A stretch of DNA of 64,000 bases from Inonotus obliquus (lineage: Eukaryota; Basidiomycota; Agaricomycetes; Hymenochaetales; Hymenochaetaceae): positions 682,001 through 746,000 of the forward strand of contig JAJHTX010000006.1 of assembly GCA_032164295.1 (NCBI GenBank). The letters are read 5' to 3'. Positions 12,383 to 23,742 of the stretch are shown here, piece by piece. Position 1 is the stretch's first letter; each line of letters starts with the position of its first letter. The notes under the pieces are model-generated. The model was not told the origin of the DNA. It made no database searches and was given only the letters and a program-made list of their open reading frames with translations. Position numbers and translations under genes: made by a program.

Positions 12383-15334
12383 TATTGGAGATGACTATTT
12401 ACCCTTTCCGATCCATGCCTATTGCTCTTTCCCAATTGTAATTTGTTTTCCTTGTTCGTTCTTGCATAATATTCTATATCTGGTTTTGTGGAGTCTTACA
12501 TAGGGGAGGATCGGATGCGAAGATATTTTGCGAGTGACTTTTTGGATACTCCAGACTGGAAGCGGAAGGTAATCGGTTCTTTACTTCTTTTCTTCTTCTC
12601 TTCTAAAGGCGATAGATGCTTGGTGCATGTACACGTGCGCGCCTCGTATCGTCTCTTCTGTTTACGTTCGTTAGGTCCTGGTGGGCAAGCTTAAGGTTCT
12701 TCATTATCGGTTTTTGGTGTGATAGTGATATATGCTATGGTGTATTGCAGCGTAGAGATTGGAATCGTGGGATTGTTTGGGATATATGTCTATACGCGTG
12801 GGTATGTCGTAAGACTCGTATGTAGGTTTGGTAGCGGGATGTTTGGCGGAATGACGGAAGACGGGAGCAGAGATTGCTCGATGATTATAACGATGTCGAT
12901 GCTGATGTTGATAGCTTCTTTCTTGGATCTTTACCTTTGCTTATCATTGGATATGGTTTGTATGCACGGTGGGTATGAGGTAAGGTGCGTGAGGTGGGCG
13001 AGGTAAGTAGGTTGTGATGATATATCGGATCTTTCCATCCCTCCTTCAAGTTCTCTCTGTCAAAGTACCAATATTATTGTATCGTATCGTAAGGCATCCT
13101 CATCCTCCTCATTACTCATTACTCATCAGATTCATCAGATTCAGATTCAGAATCAATCATCTTTGCTCAACTTACCAAACTAGAGTTTTGCCAAATTAAC
13201 GAACCATTATTACAAGAACCCACTCAGCAAAATAGAGGAAGATAGAGAGCATACCTTATCCTATCCGAGTCTTCCCCCGATCCGATATGAGATGCCATAT
13301 ACTACATATAGGATTCATGAAGATGAAGAGACTTGGCTCGGAGTCGGAGTCGGAGTCGGATGGGGAGCATGATCTTCTTATCTTAACTTCGGTCTAGTAA
13401 CTGAGTCTGAGTAACCTTCACGGAATCTTCTTTTTTTGGATTGTATCAGACTGAGACTAAGAGAGGTGAAACTGAGGTGAATGAAGGGGCGAATGGTGAA
13501 CGGTGAATGGTGAATTGAATAATTGCGTAGATTTGATTGGATGGATATGCAGCGGCATAACGTGATTTCTTTTGGTGAGTCTTTACTTCACGCGCAGGAA
13601 GGGAAAACCTTGCCTTTCTCGGTTACTTCGCAGGATGGATGAGAACGGGTGTTCTGGACTGGATGATACGTAGATGGTTTGACGGGGAATTTGTGTGCAT
13701 CGAACGTTGCTGAGCCAGAGCGACCTTGTTCACAGTTCTATCATCCTCAAAGGATGACTGGAGATTGACACGGATTTATTGTATTGCCCGTGGGATACAT
13801 CTGAAGAAGTGATTTGTCGGTACACTGTGGACGGAATATCGAGGCTGCTGTGGTACAAGTTCAACACGGCCTACACAGGACAGAGAAAAAGAAAGGTCAT
13901 GGTGGCGTGGGATGTACACTTCCGCATACGCAAGTATTACTTCTAACCATATTTCTCGGTTTAATTTGCCAGTTTTATCGCCGTGACACTATAAAGTCAC
14001 AGAGCCTAGTCTCCCCTTTGTGCGTGGTATTTTCTCTATGACCAACAGTTACCCGGCCCTGACACGATCATCTTATATCAGATTGACATGACCAGTCTAC
14101 CTAACGATGTGCTCTACGACATTTTTCATAGAATTACGGTGAACGCACCATCGCGGTCATGGAGTGTCGAAGAAGGAGTTATGATTGAACCGCTTTTCGC
14201 ATCTCACGTATGCCGTCGCTGGCGTCAAATTGCCCTCTCTCACGGCACATTGTGGTCATACCTTTGCATCTATGACTTTGGCTTTGGTGGACCGAGACGA
14301 CGGGAACGCATGCTCGATGTCTTTCGTACGTGGCTCGAGAGGACGGGCAAAGCGCCTCTGAATTTCTCAATCGGGTTCAAAGTAGGGGATTGGGACGTTG
14401 AAGGGCGTCGACAGATGGAACTCGTCGTCAAGTCTCTAGTTGCGGAACAACAACGGTGGAAGGACGTTCACTTCGTTTGGCGGTTTACGGCTTACTCGTC
14501 CAACTTTACGAGCATAGAATTGACGAACATGCCTATGTTGTCGTCCATAAAACTTATAGCCCGCATCCGAACGTGCGATGATGAACAGATCATTCCGTAT
14601 ATTGGCATCGCCCGGTCCCGGCAACTCGAATGCATGCAGCTTAGTGGTAGATATACCATCGAAACGGGGGAGGATCCAATCCATTCTATTAGGATAGTGG
14701 TTTGTAAAGATCTGAGCGAGGGCGTGGAGTGCGCCAAACAGTGCTTCGCTATCTTGAAAGCTTGCCCGAATCTTGGAGAAATCTCACTCGAACGAATCCG
14801 TTCCCCTACACCTGATCAGACGTTGTCGGAGACTCGCTTTGTACACAATGTCCGGACGCTTAGGCTACAGGACGTGGAAGGTACCGTTGCGGCACTCGTG
14901 ATGGACAAACTGACGCTTCCTGAACTGAAATATCTGGAGATCACGCATTTCTCCAGGTTCGGACTACACCATATCCTGCAGGAATTTTTTGAGCGTTCTC
15001 GTCCACGCTTAGAGAAGCTAGAAATAAGCGGTTATAACGCAACGTCGAACAAGTTGATTCCCGTCCTTCATATGCTACCGTCACTTCAAGAGCTCGTCGT
15101 TTTCCGCTGTCGAGATGCCGACCAGTTGTTTGAAGGACTTACTTGGAGTGGTGATGGACCTATTACATGCCCCATGTTGCGATACATCCGTCTGGAATTT
15201 TGGAGCTACGGGCACGAGGATGGGCTGAAGCGGGATTCAAGTGCCCTTTATTTGATGGCAAAGTCAAGAGGGGATGGAACAACAGTGATCGGAACAGCAT
15301 CATTCCACAGTATGATGCAACTCCGAGTCCCAAT
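12383..15334. repeat. Right arm of large inverted duplication
   Basis: Inverted counterpart of 1-3391, holding about 1.7 kb of apparently non-coding DNA followed by an intact F-box gene. Near 12383-12480 it matches the reverse complement of 3295-3391 with few changes. Relative to the left arm it lacks roughly 100 bp near 12500. Small ORFs in 12488-13199 are mirrored in the left arm without any sign of protein conservation, so I do not call them genes. Confidence 0.85.
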
Positions 15335-15431
15335 TTCATGCATTTGTCATGAGTATGATAATATTTGGGATAACTTAGCAGTTGGACTCGACGGAAAGAG
15401 GGATTTGTACATCGACTTGAAAGGGGAGTAA
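14088..15431 (+). CDS. F-box protein, intact copy, 447 aa
   Basis: Single uninterrupted exon of 447 codons. The start is the ATG opening the F-box (MTSLPNDVLYDIFHRI, residues 1-16), followed by the CRRWRQIALSHGTLW helix typical of the fungal F-box-like domain. The remaining 390 residues contain irregular leucine-rich stretches (MPMLSSIKL, LTLPELKYLEI, RPRLEKLEISG, LPSLQELVVF) that probably form the substrate-binding part. As in family members generally, the F-box would bind Skp1 of an SCF ubiquitin ligase; the target cannot be read from sequence. It is the best-preserved member of the right arm, and the frameshifted copy at 1-1282 is its inverted counterpart. A conserved block with TGGCGTGGGAT lies about 190 bp upstream, as in the other copies. 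Confidence 0.85.
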   Translation: MTSLPNDVLYDIFHRITVNAPSRSWSVEEGVMIEPLFASHVCRRWRQIALSHGTLWSYLCIYDFGFGGPRRRERMLDVFRTWLERTGKAPLNFSIGFKVGDWDVEGRRQMELVVKSLVAEQQRWKDVHFVWRFTAYSSNFTSIELTNMPMLSSIKLIARIRTCDDEQIIPYIGIARSRQLECMQLSGRYTIETGEDPIHSIRIVVCKDLSEGVECAKQCFAILKACPNLGEISLERIRSPTPDQTLSETRFVHNVRTLRLQDVEGTVAALVMDKLTLPELKYLEITHFSRFGLHHILQEFFERSRPRLEKLEISGYNATSNKLIPVLHMLPSLQELVVFRCRDADQLFEGLTWSGDGPITCPMLRYIRLEFWSYGHEDGLKRDSSALYLMAKSRGDGTTVIGTASFHSMMQLRVPISCICHEYDNIWDNLAVGLDGKRDLYIDLKGE

Positions 15432-17129
15432 ACGTGCTCCCCTCGTTTATTATTGTACACTTCATAACGTACAAAGCCGGATGTTTATATATTTTCAAAT
15501 TGTCCGCTTTTTTCAGACCCACTGATGTTCATCTACACCTTCAGAGCGTCCTTTATAAACTTCCTCCACGATCATTGAGCAATGGACATCTCCCATATCT
15601 ACCGCTACTGGTATCAATCTCATGGAAGGCCGCTCATTCCTTAAGTGCTTACAGGTCATAATAGTCGTACATCGAGACATCCGAGTCATACTTACCACAT
15701 ACTCGAAAGACGATCCGAAGATCAGATGTGATTTCTGTCATACATGGTTGTTGATACAAATGCGGGACCTTTACCTCCTGGCCGGATGGAGGAAGAGGAA
15801 CGTAGTTGGACTCGGAGCTCTCGTCGAGGGCGAGCGATGAGTCATCGACCTCGTCGCAAATTGCACATTGAATCCAGTCACCATAACTTTACAGGCAATT
15901 AGGAATCCATGTTCCCGTTCTACTACTAGTACTCCTTATATAGTCTGAGTTAAACTAAACTCAACCTAGCGAAATGCTAAATGAACAATTATTTACTTAT
16001 TTACTTACTTACTCGAACAAATTCAACTCAATGATCTACATATTCGTCGCCGTGTCGCTGGATCTCGTCATCGTCATTAAGAGTCGGGGGGTTGGAGGTG
16101 ATACCTCGTGAGACACTGGCTGAAAGATGATTGTGATTGTGATTTATATGGATGAAATGAGAGAGAACCTTGTTAGATTCTCGGATCCTCAGAAGTCGGG
16201 AGTCAGGAGGACAGGAGAAAAGAAGTAGAGTTGAGTTGAGATGGAAAGGGTTAGACTGCGGGTTTCGTGTGTCGATATGGATGATATTGTGGGACCTTCA
16301 CGCACGTTTTTTTTCTTTTCTCTTAAGGGTGGGAGTCGATGAGCACGTGGGGAGAATATTCCTCGCTTCCCAGGTTCGTCTGAAGTCGATGGTTAGATCA
16401 TGTTCGACGGAGGATATATGGGTTGACGGGACGTAGCAGTTCACACATAAGTCCTCTCAGCCTAGCATCCCTGCGTCATCATCTCATCTCAATCAGAAGA
16501 TCAGCGTCAATATCTTTCCTTGAATGAGTACAAGAACGGTGTCTATTTCACACCTATATACTTCTCTCGTGCAGCGCTCGAATCCATTGGACGGTCCAGA
16601 GTCATCGTGCGAGCACTAATAGACTTGAGAAAGTTCGCATCATATCGGAGGTACTAGCAGTGATTGTTCTAGGTCTTGCATTCATTCGAACTGACGACAT
16701 GCAATATGCATATGCCCGAGTCGTATGCGCCGCTGCAGTAGATAATATTCAGGCAGAGCAACCTTGTTCACAATACTATCATCCTCAAAGGATGTGTCGT
16801 TGGCGATCGACACATATGGATTGTATTGTGATAGAGACTGTCGATACTCTAGCACTGTGCACGGAGTACCGAGGCTGATGTGATGCAATTTCAGATGGCT
16901 GGATCGTGCTGGAACGAGGGACTGGACAGGACACCAGCATCATCGATGTTTTAGATGATGAAAAGTATACAGATAAAAATAAAAATAGTGGAAGGCCATA
17001 GTGGCGTGGGATATGTACTTCCGCATGCGCAAGTACATCTCATTAGCTTTCGGCATTGGCCGGTGTCTTACCTTTACCTATAGAGACCAACTGCGCTTGC
17101 CCCCACACCATATGTTATACCACACTGCC
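15432..17129. other. Array intergenic segment upstream of third F-box copy
   Basis: No gene is supported. The segment carries the recurring landmarks of the array: AAATGCGGGACCTTT near 15758, a run of TTAC repeats near 15990-16010, TGGATGAGCACGTGG-like DNA near 16336 with an E-box core CACGTG, and the TGGCGTGGGAT block near 17001. It aligns well with 10860-12230. Confidence 0.6.
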
Positions 17130-18460
17130 ATGACCAGGCTACCTGACGATGTGCTCTGCAACATTTTTCATAACGGTGGATGCACAATTACGATCACGGA
17201 GTCATGGAGGGGTTATGATTGAACCGCTCTTCTCATCTCATGTCTGTCGTCGCTGTTGCCCACTCAAGCAGGACATTGTGGTCGTACCTTTGCATCGATG
17301 ACTTTTGTATTCCGAGTCGACAGAAACGCTTGTTTGATGTCTTTCATACGTGGCTTGAGAGGTCCGACAAAGCGCCTCTGAACTTCTCGATTAAATGCGA
17401 AGAGGAGCGTGGAGAGGATGTTGATGAGTGTAGACAGATGGAACTTGTCGTACAGTCTCTAGTCATGGAACAACAACGGTGGAAGGACATTCGCTTCACT
17501 TGGCGGTTATGGCTTATTCGGACGAGTTTACGAACATCGAACTAACGGATATGCCCATGCTGTCTTCCATAACTTTCGAAGCCGATATCAAATTATACGA
17601 CCGTGTACGAATCATTCCGTGTATCAGCATCGCCCGTTCCCAGCAACTGGAATGCATGGAACTTGCTGGTAGACTTACCATTAAACTCGGCAAGGACCCG
17701 ATCCAATCTCTTAGAAGAGTGGTTCGTATAATCCCGAACATTTACGGAGAAGTGGAAGCTGTCGAACACTGCCTCGCCATCTTGAGGGCTTGTCCGAATC
17801 TCAGAGATTTCGAAGTCTCATACGATGAACTCCCCCTTACAACTTTACCTGGTCAAACATCGCGGGCGACTCGCGTTGTACACAATGCCCGGATGCTTGG
17901 GATAACGATTCCAATCAGCTACATTGCGGCACACTTGATAGACAAATTGATCCTTCCCAAACTAAACCATTTGAAGTTTCACACAATCCATGATTCCGAA
18001 TCATATCTTCTTTTTATTTATCGAGCGCTCTCGTCCACATCTAGAGACGCTAGATATACAGTGTTCCAACGTGTCGTCGAGAAAATTAATTTGTATTCTA
18101 CCGTCACTTCAAGAGCTCATCATTGATGATTGTGGATATGCGGACGAGATATTTGAAGGACTTACTTGGAATAGCGATGGGCCTAGTACGTGTCCCACAT
18201 TGCGGTACATCCATATGGGGTGATTGAACTTCGACATCGGAATCGGGCGCAAGCAGATTTTCAAGCGAAGATTAGATGCCCTTTATTTGATGGCAAAGTC
18301 AAGAGGGAATGGGAGGACAGAGCTTGGAACGGTGACGCTAAACGATGATGGGCGTGAAATTTCCATTTCGCGCATTTGTCATGAGTCTGATAATTTTTTG
18401 GGATCATTTGATGGAGAATGCCCGTTGGTATACATCGATTTGAAAGGGGAGCAAATGTGA
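17130..18460 (+). pseudogene. F-box protein pseudogene with several frameshifts
   Basis: Starts like its paralogues (MTRLPDDVLCNIFHN), but a 5-base loss near 17174 shifts the frame and a stop follows at 17222. The rest of the family sequence can be followed in other frames: 17219-17545 (TLWSYLCIDDF, VFHTWLERS), 17479-18126 (MPMLSSITFEAD, ISIARSQQLECMEL), 17990-18223 (ERSRPHLETLDI) and 18224-18460 (DALYLMAKSRGNG, ending VYIDLKGEQ like the intact genes). At least four indels are therefore needed to restore it. Introns do not explain the breaks, since the intact paralogues have none and the losses are of a few bases. A decayed tandem copy. Confidence 0.85.
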
Positions 18461-20570
18461 TCCCTTTCTTCTTTTTTTCCTTTTTGGATCGCCATGTTAC
18501 TTTTATCCGCGCCAGTCATATATATAGCCGCATGTCAGGATATACTATGTACGTACGTTACATGTAGAGAAAAATACAGTTATCTCCCATGAGTAAGATG
18601 CAATATTGTGTGATCTCTTCCGTTACTCAAAGCTGAATAATATACGTATAATCAGGATTAAGATTGTAATTTTCAAGAGAGAGGTAGATCATCTGATTTA
18701 GCTTTAGGACATTTGCGTTACCGGGTTCAACCCAATCAGCTTTTTTTCAGACCCATTGATGTTCACCTACACCTCAGAATTTATTCATGAAGTCTTTCAT
18801 AGACTTCTTCCACGATCGTTGAGCAATGTACATCTACCATATACACCGCTACTGGCGTTAACCCATGTGAGCCATTCTCTCTTTGGGTCTTCTATGGTCA
18901 TAATAGTTGTACATAGAAGCATTCGAGTCATATCTATACTACGTACTAGCGATCGCCAAAAGACGAAAGACGAAAGACGAAAAGATTAAACTCGATGTGA
19001 TTTCTGTCACACATGGCTCCGAGTCGTTGGCCCCGGACTCGGAGATCGAAAGTTCAAATAATACGATACCGTGACGTACTTCAGGTTGTACGCATACCCT
19101 CGTTCCGATTCTCCGATTCTCACTGTATCCCCTTCGACTCGAACACGACATTAGCGACTGAATCGGACGGAAGAGGGAAGAAAAGCAAAGACAAGGAATA
19201 AGAGTCATATATTGCGAGGTCCAGTCAGGAAAGCAGTAAGGTCAATGAGTTTGTACACCACAATGTAAAGATACGGTTTGGATCTGTACTAGTGATAGCG
19301 GACGGAAGGACGTAAGCGGAAAGCAATACCTTGCAATGTAAGTTGTGGTAGAAATGCGGGACCTTTTTCTTCTGGTCGGATGGATGGATTTTCAGCTGAC
19401 GCTGATGAATGATTCTATCTTGTAGCCTCAGTGAAGTGTGGTTTGAGTTCTCATTGTGAGATGAGTTTAACTGTTGAATTCAATCATCACAATTTCTTAG
19501 GGGTTTAGGTGTCCACGTTCCTAATTGAAATGAACAGATACTTACTTACTTGAAGAAATTCGACTCGATGATCTACATAGTATTTGTCGCCATGTCGATA
19601 GATCTCGTCATCAAGAGTCGGAGGTAGTACCCCGCTTGAATCCATTGGACGATACAGAGTCATCGTGCGAACACTAATAGACTCGAGTTTCGCATCATAT
19701 CGGGGATACTAGCAGTGATTGTTCTAGGTCTTGTATTCATTTGAACTGTCGACATTCATAGTATGCACCGCCGCAGTAGATTGTATTGTGATAGAAACCG
19801 CCCACAGAGTACACGGCGACTCGAACGCAACATGCACGACTTAGTAGGATGAAGGATGGCAGAAAAAAAGGACGGCAGAGCCTGCAACCACCACGATTTG
19901 AGAGCCGTGTCATGATGGTGCGACTCTTGGGTTGGTCACACAGAGCTGAGAAAGTAACACAGGTGACAGAAATGGTGGTAGGGTGGTGGTTGCCGAAGAA
20001 CGGGGAAGTGGATGAGCACGTGGTGCACGTGGGCACAGTCGCCCGATAATCCTCTTCCCCTTCTTAACCGACGCTCAATCTCCGACAGGAGTCTTGAAGG
20101 AGATCATGAGTCCTAGCTTTGTTCACCTGGAGTCAAAGATGACTGTTGGCGATCGACGCGTTTAGATTGTATTACGATCGAGGGTACGACTGAAGAAGTG
20201 ATCCGTCGGTGGAATTCCGAGGCTGGTCTGATGCGGATGTGGGATGACTGAATCATCGTGCTGGAGCAATACGGATGGTCTATGTTGACAAGACACCAGG
20301 TCAGACGTTTAAAATGAGGTTGTGGCCGCTTCCGTATGGTCGGCAGTCTTCGGCATTGGCCGCAGCATGGCCGGAGCTGTGGCCGGAGCTTCATGGCCAC
20401 TATGGTTACGCTATAAGTACCACCACTGCAGGCTACAGAACCTTCGACTTCTCCTCTGCCTACACTATTATCCCCAGAGTGGATGAGCAGTGATTACTAG
20501 TACGTGGTATCATACACACACTTGCTCAGTCCTAACACTACCACCCTATACCAGATTGCCAAAATTTGCC
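18461..20570. other. Array intergenic segment upstream of fourth F-box copy
   Basis: No convincing gene. Positions 18481-18735 are specific to this unit; the rest carries the usual array landmarks, including AAATGCGGGACCTTT near 19353 and a doubled CACGTG near 20018-20030. Short ORFs such as 19737-20036 (-) lack any recognisable feature. Confidence 0.55.
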
Positions 20571-21908
20571 ATGACCAGCCTACCTGATGATGTTCTCTAT
20601 GACATTTTTCATAGGATTACTGTGGATGCACAAACGCGATCACGGAGTCAAGGAGGAGTTATGATTGAACCGCTCTTCTCATCTCACGTCTGCCGTCGCT
20701 GGCGTCAAGTTGCCCTCTCACGCGGAACGTTGTGGTCGTACCTTTGCATCGATCACTTTTGTGGCCCGAGACGACGAAGACGCATGCTCGCTATCTTTCG
20801 TACGTGGCTCGAGAGGACGAGGAAAGCGCCTTTATATTTCTCAATATCGTTCAGATTACGGAGTGGAGAGAATATTGAAGGACATCGAAAAATGGAATCC
20901 GTCGTCAAGTCTCTGGTTGCGGAACAACACCGGTGGAAGGATGTTCGCTTCGGATGGCAATTTATGGCTTCGTCTGAGTTTACGATAAAACTGACGGATA
21001 TGCCCATGTTGTCGTCCATAGCTCTTTGCACTTCCGTGCAAAGGTACGATGGAGTAGAGATCGTTCCGCATATTGGCATCGCCCGATCCCAGCAACTGGA
21101 ACACATGGAACTTGGAGGTAGACATACCTGCGAAACCGGAGAGGATCCAATCCATTCTCTTAGAAGAGTGGTTCGTAAAGTTCCGAACGCGTTCAGGGAA
21201 GTGGAAGGCGCCGAGCACTGTCTCGCTATCTTGAAAGCTTGCCCGAATCTTGCAGATTTTCGAGCCGAGTTCCATCCACTTACCTTCCCCGTCATACCTG
21301 ATCAGACGTTGTCGGAGACTCGCTTTGTACACAATGTCCGGACGCTTACGATACAGGACGGGAAAGGCACCGTTGCGGCCTCACACTTGGTGGACAAATT
21401 AACCCTTCCCGAATTGACCTATCTGAAGCTCTACTCGTCTTACTCCTTGATCGTAGAGCACCATATGCATGTCCTGCTGAGGTTTATGGAGCGTTCTCGA
21501 CCACGCTTAGAGAAGCTAGAAATAAGCGGTCTTAACGCATTGTCGTGCATCTTAATTCCCGTCCTTCGTATGCTACCTACGCTGCATGAGCTCGTCGTTT
21601 TTCGCTGTGACGATGCGGACGAGTTATTTGAAGGACTTACTCGGAGTGGTGATGGACCTATTACATGCCCCAAGTTGAGGTACATCCATCTGCATGATTG
21701 GGACTTCATAGACAGGTATGGAGGTTCACTAGATGCCCTTTACTTGATGGCAAAGTCAAGAGGGGATGGAACAGCAGTGCTCGGAACAGCGACATTCCAC
21801 AATAGGATGAAACTCCCAATTTCGCGCATTTGTCATGAGCATGATAATATTCGGGATAACTTAGTAGCTAATTTCGATGATTTGTGCATCGATTTAATGG
21901 GGGAGTAA
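20571..21908 (+). CDS. F-box protein, intact copy, 445 aa
   Basis: Single exon. The open frame extends upstream to 20490, but the ATG at 20571 is chosen because it opens the conserved F-box (MTSLPDDVLYDIFHRI) exactly as at 14088. The CRRWRQVALSRGTLWSYLCI segment follows, then a leucine-rich C-terminal part with the same landmarks as the paralogues (MPMLSSIAL, RPRLEKLEISG, CPKLRYIHL, DALYLMAKSRGDG). It is clearly homologous along its whole length to the product of 14088, but with many substitutions and a few small indels, so both have probably evolved under some constraint since duplication. The expected role is an SCF ubiquitin-ligase adaptor with unknown substrate. One of two intact close copies in the array. 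Confidence 0.85.
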   Translation: MTSLPDDVLYDIFHRITVDAQTRSRSQGGVMIEPLFSSHVCRRWRQVALSRGTLWSYLCIDHFCGPRRRRRMLAIFRTWLERTRKAPLYFSISFRLRSGENIEGHRKMESVVKSLVAEQHRWKDVRFGWQFMASSEFTIKLTDMPMLSSIALCTSVQRYDGVEIVPHIGIARSQQLEHMELGGRHTCETGEDPIHSLRRVVRKVPNAFREVEGAEHCLAILKACPNLADFRAEFHPLTFPVIPDQTLSETRFVHNVRTLTIQDGKGTVAASHLVDKLTLPELTYLKLYSSYSLIVEHHMHVLLRFMERSRPRLEKLEISGLNALSCILIPVLRMLPTLHELVVFRCDDADELFEGLTRSGDGPITCPKLRYIHLHDWDFIDRYGGSLDALYLMAKSRGDGTAVLGTATFHNRMKLPISRICHEHDNIRDNLVANFDDLCIDLMGE

Positions 21909-23742
21909 ACGTACTCACTTCCTTTACTGTTGTACACTCCATGACCCACAAATCTGAACGTTTAGAGATATAATCAAATTCTCCACTTTTTAAGACCCAC
22001 TGTTGTTCATCTATGCCTCGAAATTTAATTATAGCGTCCTTTACAGTCTTCATCCACGATCACTGAGCAATGAGCAGATCCAACATAAACTGCTCATAAT
22101 ATTCGTACTGTGAAACATCTGAGTCGTGATATACTACGTACAGATTAAGCCCGATGTGATTTCTGTCATACATGGCTCTGATTCGTTGGGCCTAGAGGTC
22201 GAAAGGTCAAACAGTACGATACGTACTTCAAGTTGTACGCTCATCCTCGTTCCAATGTTCCAATTTTCACTATGTTCCCTGCGACTCGACTGTGATTTGT
22301 ACGACTTGAATCGGACGGAAGACGGAAGAAAAACAAAGATAAGGAATAGGAGATTTGGTCTAGCGCAAGATCCAGTCAGCAAAGCACTAAGGTCAAAGAG
22401 TTTGTACACAATGTATAGCCACGGATTTGGATCTGCATTAGAAGGACGTAAGCGGAAGGTAGTACCTACATTGCATTTCACTTAGTGATACAAATGCGGG
22501 ACCTTTCTCTTCTGGTCGGTTGGTTGGATTTTCAGCTGACGTTGATGAACGTTCTTTTCTAACTTGTGGCCTCAGCGGAATGTGGTCGAGTTCTCATTGT
22601 GAGATGATCCAATCACCATAATTTCTCAGGGGCTTAGATATCCACGTTCCTGTTCAATTCCCTATAGTGTGAGTCAAGCTCAACCTAAGTAAATGAATGC
22701 ATCTACTTACTTGACTTGCTTGAAGAAACTCAATTCGATTCTCTACGTAGTGTTGCCATGTTGCTGAATCTCGTCATCAAGAGTCAGGGGGTAGTACCTC
22801 ATGAGTATTATGATTTATGTGAACAAAGTGAGAGAGAACCTTGCCAGATTCTCAGAAGTCAAGAAGTCAGGAGAAAAGAAGTAGAGCTGAGTTAGAAAGG
22901 GTTAGACTGCGGATTTGTGCGTCGATAGTAAGTAGATGATATTGTAGGATCTTCACGCATGTTTTTCTTTCCTTTCTTTTTCGGATGGAAGTGGATAAGC
23001 ACGTCGGGAAAGTATTCCTCACTTCTCACATCCTGGTTGGGATGGTTAGATAATATGAGTGGAAGGTAGATGGACTTAGTTGAATGTTGTGGGACATGAT
23101 GGATGCCTATTCATTCCACTTCAGCCTAGTACCCCTCCGATTTAACTTCTCCCGTACGGAAGTCGAATCCATTGGACAGTCCAGAGTTATCGTGCGAACA
23201 TTCAAAATAGACTCGAGTTTCGCATCATATCGGTGGTATTAGCAGTAATTGTTCTTGGTCTTGCATTCATTTGAGCTGTCGACATGCATATGTCCGAGTC
23301 GTATGCGCCGCCTCAGTAGATATTATTCGGCCAGAGAAACCTTGTTCACAATTCTATCCGTCCTCAGAGTTGGCAATCGGCACGTATGCATTGCATTGCG
23401 ATCGAGACTGAGATTGTTGGGGTACGTCTGAAGAAGTGATCTGTCGGTACACTAGGTGGGTGGAATTCCGAAGCTTGACTGAATCGTGCTGGAGAAGAAT
23501 TACTAATGGTCTAGACAGGACACCAGGTCAAACGTTTAAACTGAATTAAAAAAAAGAAGGTCACGGTTTCGCAGTAGAGTATCCCGCTTCCGTAGCGTAA
23601 CGATCGGCGTCTTCGGCATTGGCCGGAGCTTCTTACCACGTCCAACCTCTCTGCCGTAGATAGGGACTACAAGTACGTGGTATCATATATACGTAGTCGA
23701 CACTTGCCTAATCCCGACACGATCATCCTATACCAGATTGCC
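21909..23742. other. Array intergenic segment upstream of fifth F-box copy
   Basis: No gene supported. It contains the array landmarks in the usual order: AAATGCGGGACCTTT near 22493, a decayed version of the CACGTG block near 22990 (now GCACGTCGGG), and a variant of the TAGACTCGAG block near 23210. It is shorter than the equivalent segments upstream. Confidence 0.55.

Noticed and set aside
12488..13199. Series of plus-strand ORFs (68-95 codons) in the right arm as possible genes
   Set aside because: The left arm carries the same DNA with disrupted frames; no start context, motif or preserved frame supports coding.
18715..18745. B-box-like GGGTTCAACCC followed by a T run, suggesting a tRNA gene
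   Set aside because: Only three base pairs can form around the loop, no A box or acceptor stem fits upstream, and no cloverleaf can be folded.
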